A stretch of 64,000 nucleotides of DNA, from positions 124,001 to 188,000 of the forward strand of contig CAVRMF010000008.1 in assembly GCA_963721905.1 (NCBI GenBank), written 5' to 3'. The stretch comes from Roseiarcus sp963721905. GTDB lineage: Bacteria > Pseudomonadota > Alphaproteobacteria > Rhizobiales > Beijerinckiaceae. The position numbers were made by a program, and so were the translations under genes. The notes under the pieces were generated by a model that saw only the letters and a list, made by a program, of their open reading frames with translations, was not told the DNA's origin and made no database searches. This document shows positions 61,627-64,000 of this stretch, piece by piece (position 1 is the first letter of the stretch; the number at the start of each line of letters is the position of its first letter).

Positions 61627-62473
61627 CTACGAGGCGAGTTCGGCCAGCGAAGGCCGCTGTCCGGCCGGCGCCTGGGGCTGCATGCCGGCCAGATGCCGCG
61701 GCGTCTCGACCGGCTTCGGGCGTTTGACCGCGAGGCGGAGCGGCCCGGTCGAACTCGCCGAGCCGCCCTTCGATCCAGGCGGGAAGGAACGCCTCGAGCC
61801 ATGCCGCCACCCGTCCGTCGTGCTGGTACCAGCCGCCGAGATGCGCCGGCCGGCTTTGCGCGCCCGGGCGCGTCAGGCGCTCGGCGCCGCGGATCGTCCA
61901 CCGGCACATCATGTGATAGGTCACTTCTGGATGGAACTGGAGGCCGACCGCGCCTCTGCCGTATCGATAGGCTTGATTGGGAAAATCCGCGCCGCCGGTG
62001 GCGATGAGTTCGGCGCCGTCAGGCAGGTCGAACCCGTCGGCGTGCCACTGATAGGCGCAGCGCGGAAAGGGTTCCGCGCAGAGCCCGTCCGCGGCGGGAG
62101 TGGGCGAAATCGGGAAATAGCCGATCTCGCTGCGCTTGTCCTCGAAAGTGAACACGCGGGCGCCGAGCGCGCGCGCCAGCATCTGCGCCCCGAGGCAGAT
62201 GCCAAGAAAAGGCTTCTCCTCTGCGAGCGGGACCTCGAGCCAGTCGATCTCGCGCTTGAGCCATTCGTGCGAGTCGTTCGCGCCCATCGGACCGCCGAAG
62301 ATGACAACGCCGTCGTGCCCGGCGAGGGTTTTCGGCAGCGGCTCGTCGAGGCTTGGCCGGCGGATGTCGAGGCGCACGCCCATCTCGCGAAGCGTCCGGC
62401 CGACGCGCCCGGGCGTCGAATGCTCCTGATGCAACACGATCAGAACGGTCGGCCGACGAGCGAGGCCCGGCAT
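61627..62473 (-). pseudogene. Class I glutamine amidotransferase, probable frameshift near the end
   Basis: GATase class I domain, GMP-synthase-like subgroup: VLIVLHQEHSTPGRVG, GVVIFGGPMGANDSHEWL, nucleophile Cys in PFLGICLGAQMLARALG, and His/Glu in GLQFHPEVTYHM. The domain is complete to about residue 240. The same frame then runs on for over 300 Arg/Ala/Pro-rich residues into antisense of xseA, which looks non-coding. A shift near 61731-61745 instead gives VKRPKPVETPRHLAGMQPQA and a stop at 61627. I infer one frameshift near the C-terminus; activity may survive. Confidence 0.7.
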
Positions 62474-62666
62474 CGCTTATATCTCCAATATCCGCCTCGG
62501 CCCGAGGCCGCGGGCGCCGCCGCCAACTCGAGGTTATCACTATGCAACTTCCGCGCCGAAAGGTTAACCGATGATGAACCAGAGCGCGCGGACGGCGCCG
62601 CGCGGCTCTCTTGCGCAGGTTCCGCGCCGCCGATATAGAGAACCGCTTCAGCCGCCGCAAGCATTG

Positions 62667-62742
62667 GCTCCCATCGTCTAGCGGTCCAGGACGTCGCCCT
62701 CTCACGGCGAAAACAGGGGTTCGAGTCCCCTTGGGAGCGCCA
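62667..62742 (+). tRNA. tRNA-Glu (anticodon CTC)
   Basis: Acceptor stem GCTCCCA pairs with TGGGAGC; D-arm TCGTCTAGCGG; anticodon stem-loop CGCCCTCTCACGGCG with CTC; T-arm AGGGGTTCGAGTCCCCT; encoded GCCA at the end. 76 nt. Confidence 0.95.
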
Positions 62743-62868
62743 GTCAAGCGCACGGTGGGAGTGAGATTACTTTCTCGAGATCGCCGTGAACTGGGAGGAG
62801 GAGTCGATAGTTCGCCGTGGCTCGAAAATCGAAGTGATCCGCGGCGCCGCAGGCGCCGAACCCGGCTT

Positions 62869-63348
62869 CTAACTCACCGGAGACTTCGTCAAGTGCGCAG
62901 TTTCGACCTGTTCCTCCTGAAGCTGGAGGTGAACTGCCTCGAGCGGCCTGTCCCGGTATGCCCGGGGTAATCGGGCCGCCGGTTGCGGCTTCTGATTGCT
63001 GTCGGTCTCGAGTTCCTGACCATCCGCGACCGCCGGCTCTGCAGCGGCTGCAATTCTGTACACACTCGCATTTGTTGGGGTATGCCTGAGCGGTTTGTCA
63101 TCGACGTCCGGCAGGCTGCCGTTTGCCGGAAGACCGCAAAACTGACTGAGCCTCGCCGTCGCTGACACTTCGAGCTCCAACCCACGAGCCGAAGCTTTCT
63201 CCATGAACGATGCCAGCGCCGCCTCACTGCGTTGAGCGTAGACGCCCATCGCCTTGGACAACTCTTCCGCCGTGGCCGTGAGCTCGTTATGGAACGCGTC
63301 ACGGAGTTTTTTCAGATCGCTTACATAGTTTTGAATCAAATCCTGCAT
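62869..63348 (-). CDS. Small coiled-coil protein (phasin-like?)
   Basis: A 159-residue protein. The first 65 residues are helical and heptad-like (LIQNYVSDLKKLRDAFHNEL, then ELSKAMGVYAQRSEAALASF), resembling the helix of phasins, which coat polyhydroxyalkanoate granules. The rest is polar and lacks recognisable motifs. The assignment as phasin is weak; hypothetical protein is safer. It starts after AGGACA. Confidence 0.55.
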   Translation of the reverse strand: MQDLIQNYVSDLKKLRDAFHNELTATAEELSKAMGVYAQRSEAALASFMEKASARGLELEVSATARLSQFCGLPANGSLPDVDDKPLRHTPTNASVYRIAAAAEPAVADGQELETDSNQKPQPAARLPRAYRDRPLEAVHLQLQEEQVETAHLTKSPVS

Positions 63349-63733
63349 CGGATTGTCCTCATCGCGTTTCGCTGCCCTCCATCCCCTGATCTTACTTCCT
63401 TAGAGCAATGCTATGAAAACCCTTACAGATCGTCAAGATATTGATGTTACGTTGTTAACTTAATCTTCGATGGTATCACAATCACTCGGGTTCAGCTGAT
63501 TCTCCGGTTTCGCGGTTCTGTCGTGCGGCCCTGCGGCGAAGCGGCGTTTGGCGCCCCGCTGGTTGCAAGAAAGCTGGCGTGAGGCTTCTGGCTTTCTGAT
63601 CCCTGCTTCTGCTAGAGGCTAACAGAGGTCGCGGCGCTTATCCGGGTGTCTGACCTTGTGTGCAGGAAATGCGCTTCCGCTGTCGAGAGGATGAATGCGG
63701 CGGCGCTCTCTCTCTCTCTCTGGAGGCAATCGC
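63349..63733. other. Intergenic region with CT tract
   Basis: About 385 bases with no convincing gene. A run of CT dinucleotides (about 63704-63721) lies immediately upstream of the TGGAGG ribosome-binding site of the last gene. AT-rich sequence at 63415-63480 may hold the promoters of the two flanking genes. Confidence 0.5.
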
Positions 63734-64000
63734 ATGAAAGTAAAGGCTCTTTTGCTGACTGCGGCCGTTGGCCTGTACGGGGGGATGGCGCATGTAGCCT
63801 CGCCGGCCCTGGCCGACCCATTGGCGTGGGACGCGCTTTTGAACGACGACTTTGGCAAGCTCGATCTTGCGAGCGGCGCTCTAGCACAGATCGGCGTTTT
63901 GGCGGTTGGCGCCTCCGGGCCTGCCGGTCTGGGTGAAATTGGATCGACGGTCTACACCGCGAGTATTTTTGGAACCGGATTTTACACAGTCAATACAGCA
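63734..64000 (+). CDS. Secreted protein, N-terminal part
   Basis: Starts MKVKALLLTAAVGLYGGMAH with a signal peptide that ends near ALADP (about residue 28). The visible mature part (DALLNDDFGKLDLASGALAQ onward) is Gly/Ala/Ser-rich. It runs off the window end, so the family cannot be named; some exported proteins of this type carry a PEP-CTERM tail. TGGAGG at 63721-63726 supports the start. Confidence 0.65.
   Translation, partial: MKVKALLLTAAVGLYGGMAHVASPALADPLAWDALLNDDFGKLDLASGALAQIGVLAVGASGPAGLGEIGSTVYTASIFGTGFYTVNTA

Noticed and set aside
62768..62872. 34-codon open stretch after tRNA-Glu (DYFLEIAVNWEEESIVRRGS and on)
   Set aside because: Has coding-like character and may be a C-terminal scrap of something integrated at the tRNA, but no start or family could be recognised.
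1..64000. CRISPR arrays, rRNA genes, prophage structural genes, secondary-metabolite clusters
   Set aside because: Looked for regular spaced repeats and hallmark proteins; none seen.

Overview
The window comes from a high-GC alphaproteobacterium, most likely a Hyphomicrobiales (Rhizobiales) member near Beijerinckiaceae/Methylocystaceae. The basis is gene content: a DUF2865 secreted protein, a ceramide-glucosyltransferase-like hopanoid/sphingolipid enzyme, the alphaproteobacterial PEP-CTERM tail, a smo-type polyol ABC operon, a RIT element and many TolB/TPR cyclases. The exact taxon is inferred, not proven.

Layout. 0-3.3 kb: the C-terminus of a type II secretion GspK protein, a decayed DUF3768 gene beside tRNA-Ser(GGA), a small membrane protein, a PCMT-like methyltransferase and Dps. 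3.6-4.76 kb: an IS630 element with a -1 slippery site. 4.9-12.8 kb: an AraC regulator divergent from two tandem exported sulfatases, an exported HAD-type phosphatase, a membrane protein and a DUF4239 protein. 12.8-21.5 kb: a mobile-element island. It holds a broken copy of the HAD tail, an IS91 transposase with its tyrosine recombinase, and an IS21 element whose istA is split by a complete three-recombinase RIT element; the right end of IS21 abuts another scrap of the HAD tail. 21.6-30 kb: a PEP-CTERM protein, peptide deformylase, an adenylate cyclase, an SRPBCC protein, RmuC, and a MarR/thioesterase pair sharing a perfect palindrome. 28-32.3 kb: a cyclase-TolB-TPR array containing the ghost of a third, internally deleted cyclase. 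32.4-34.2 kb: a DUF559 protein and an IS481 element inserted in intergenic repeats. 34.2-39.4 kb: cupin/SDR pair, Cys-rich protein, SH3 protein, and a COG0523 GTPase and WD40 gene separated by a HigBA toxin-antitoxin pair. 39.5-51.5 kb: a large polyol-catabolism locus. 51.6-64 kb: BON protein, glycosyltransferase, GluRS, DUF2865, a 1011-aa transporter-HEAT-cNMP fusion, a frameshifted SET gene, XseA, a probably frameshifted GATase, tRNA-Glu(CTC), a coiled-coil protein and the start of a secreted protein.

How genes work together. The polyol locus has an FGGY kinase fused to a HAD phosphatase, a SorC regulator, a binding-protein ABC importer (smoEFGK type), a long-chain mannitol dehydrogenase, a ribitol-dehydrogenase-like SDR and two more SDRs, with a deleted SDR between them. 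It can plausibly import several sugar alcohols, oxidise them to ketoses and phosphorylate the product. Three class III cyclases and a protein with an intact cyclic-nucleotide phosphate-binding cassette lie in the same 35 kb, so cyclic-nucleotide signalling is a second theme; a direct link between them is inference. The strongest unusual features are the kinase-phosphatase fusion, the RIT-in-IS21 nesting, the ghost genes that record internal deletions, and the transporter-HEAT-cNMP fusion.
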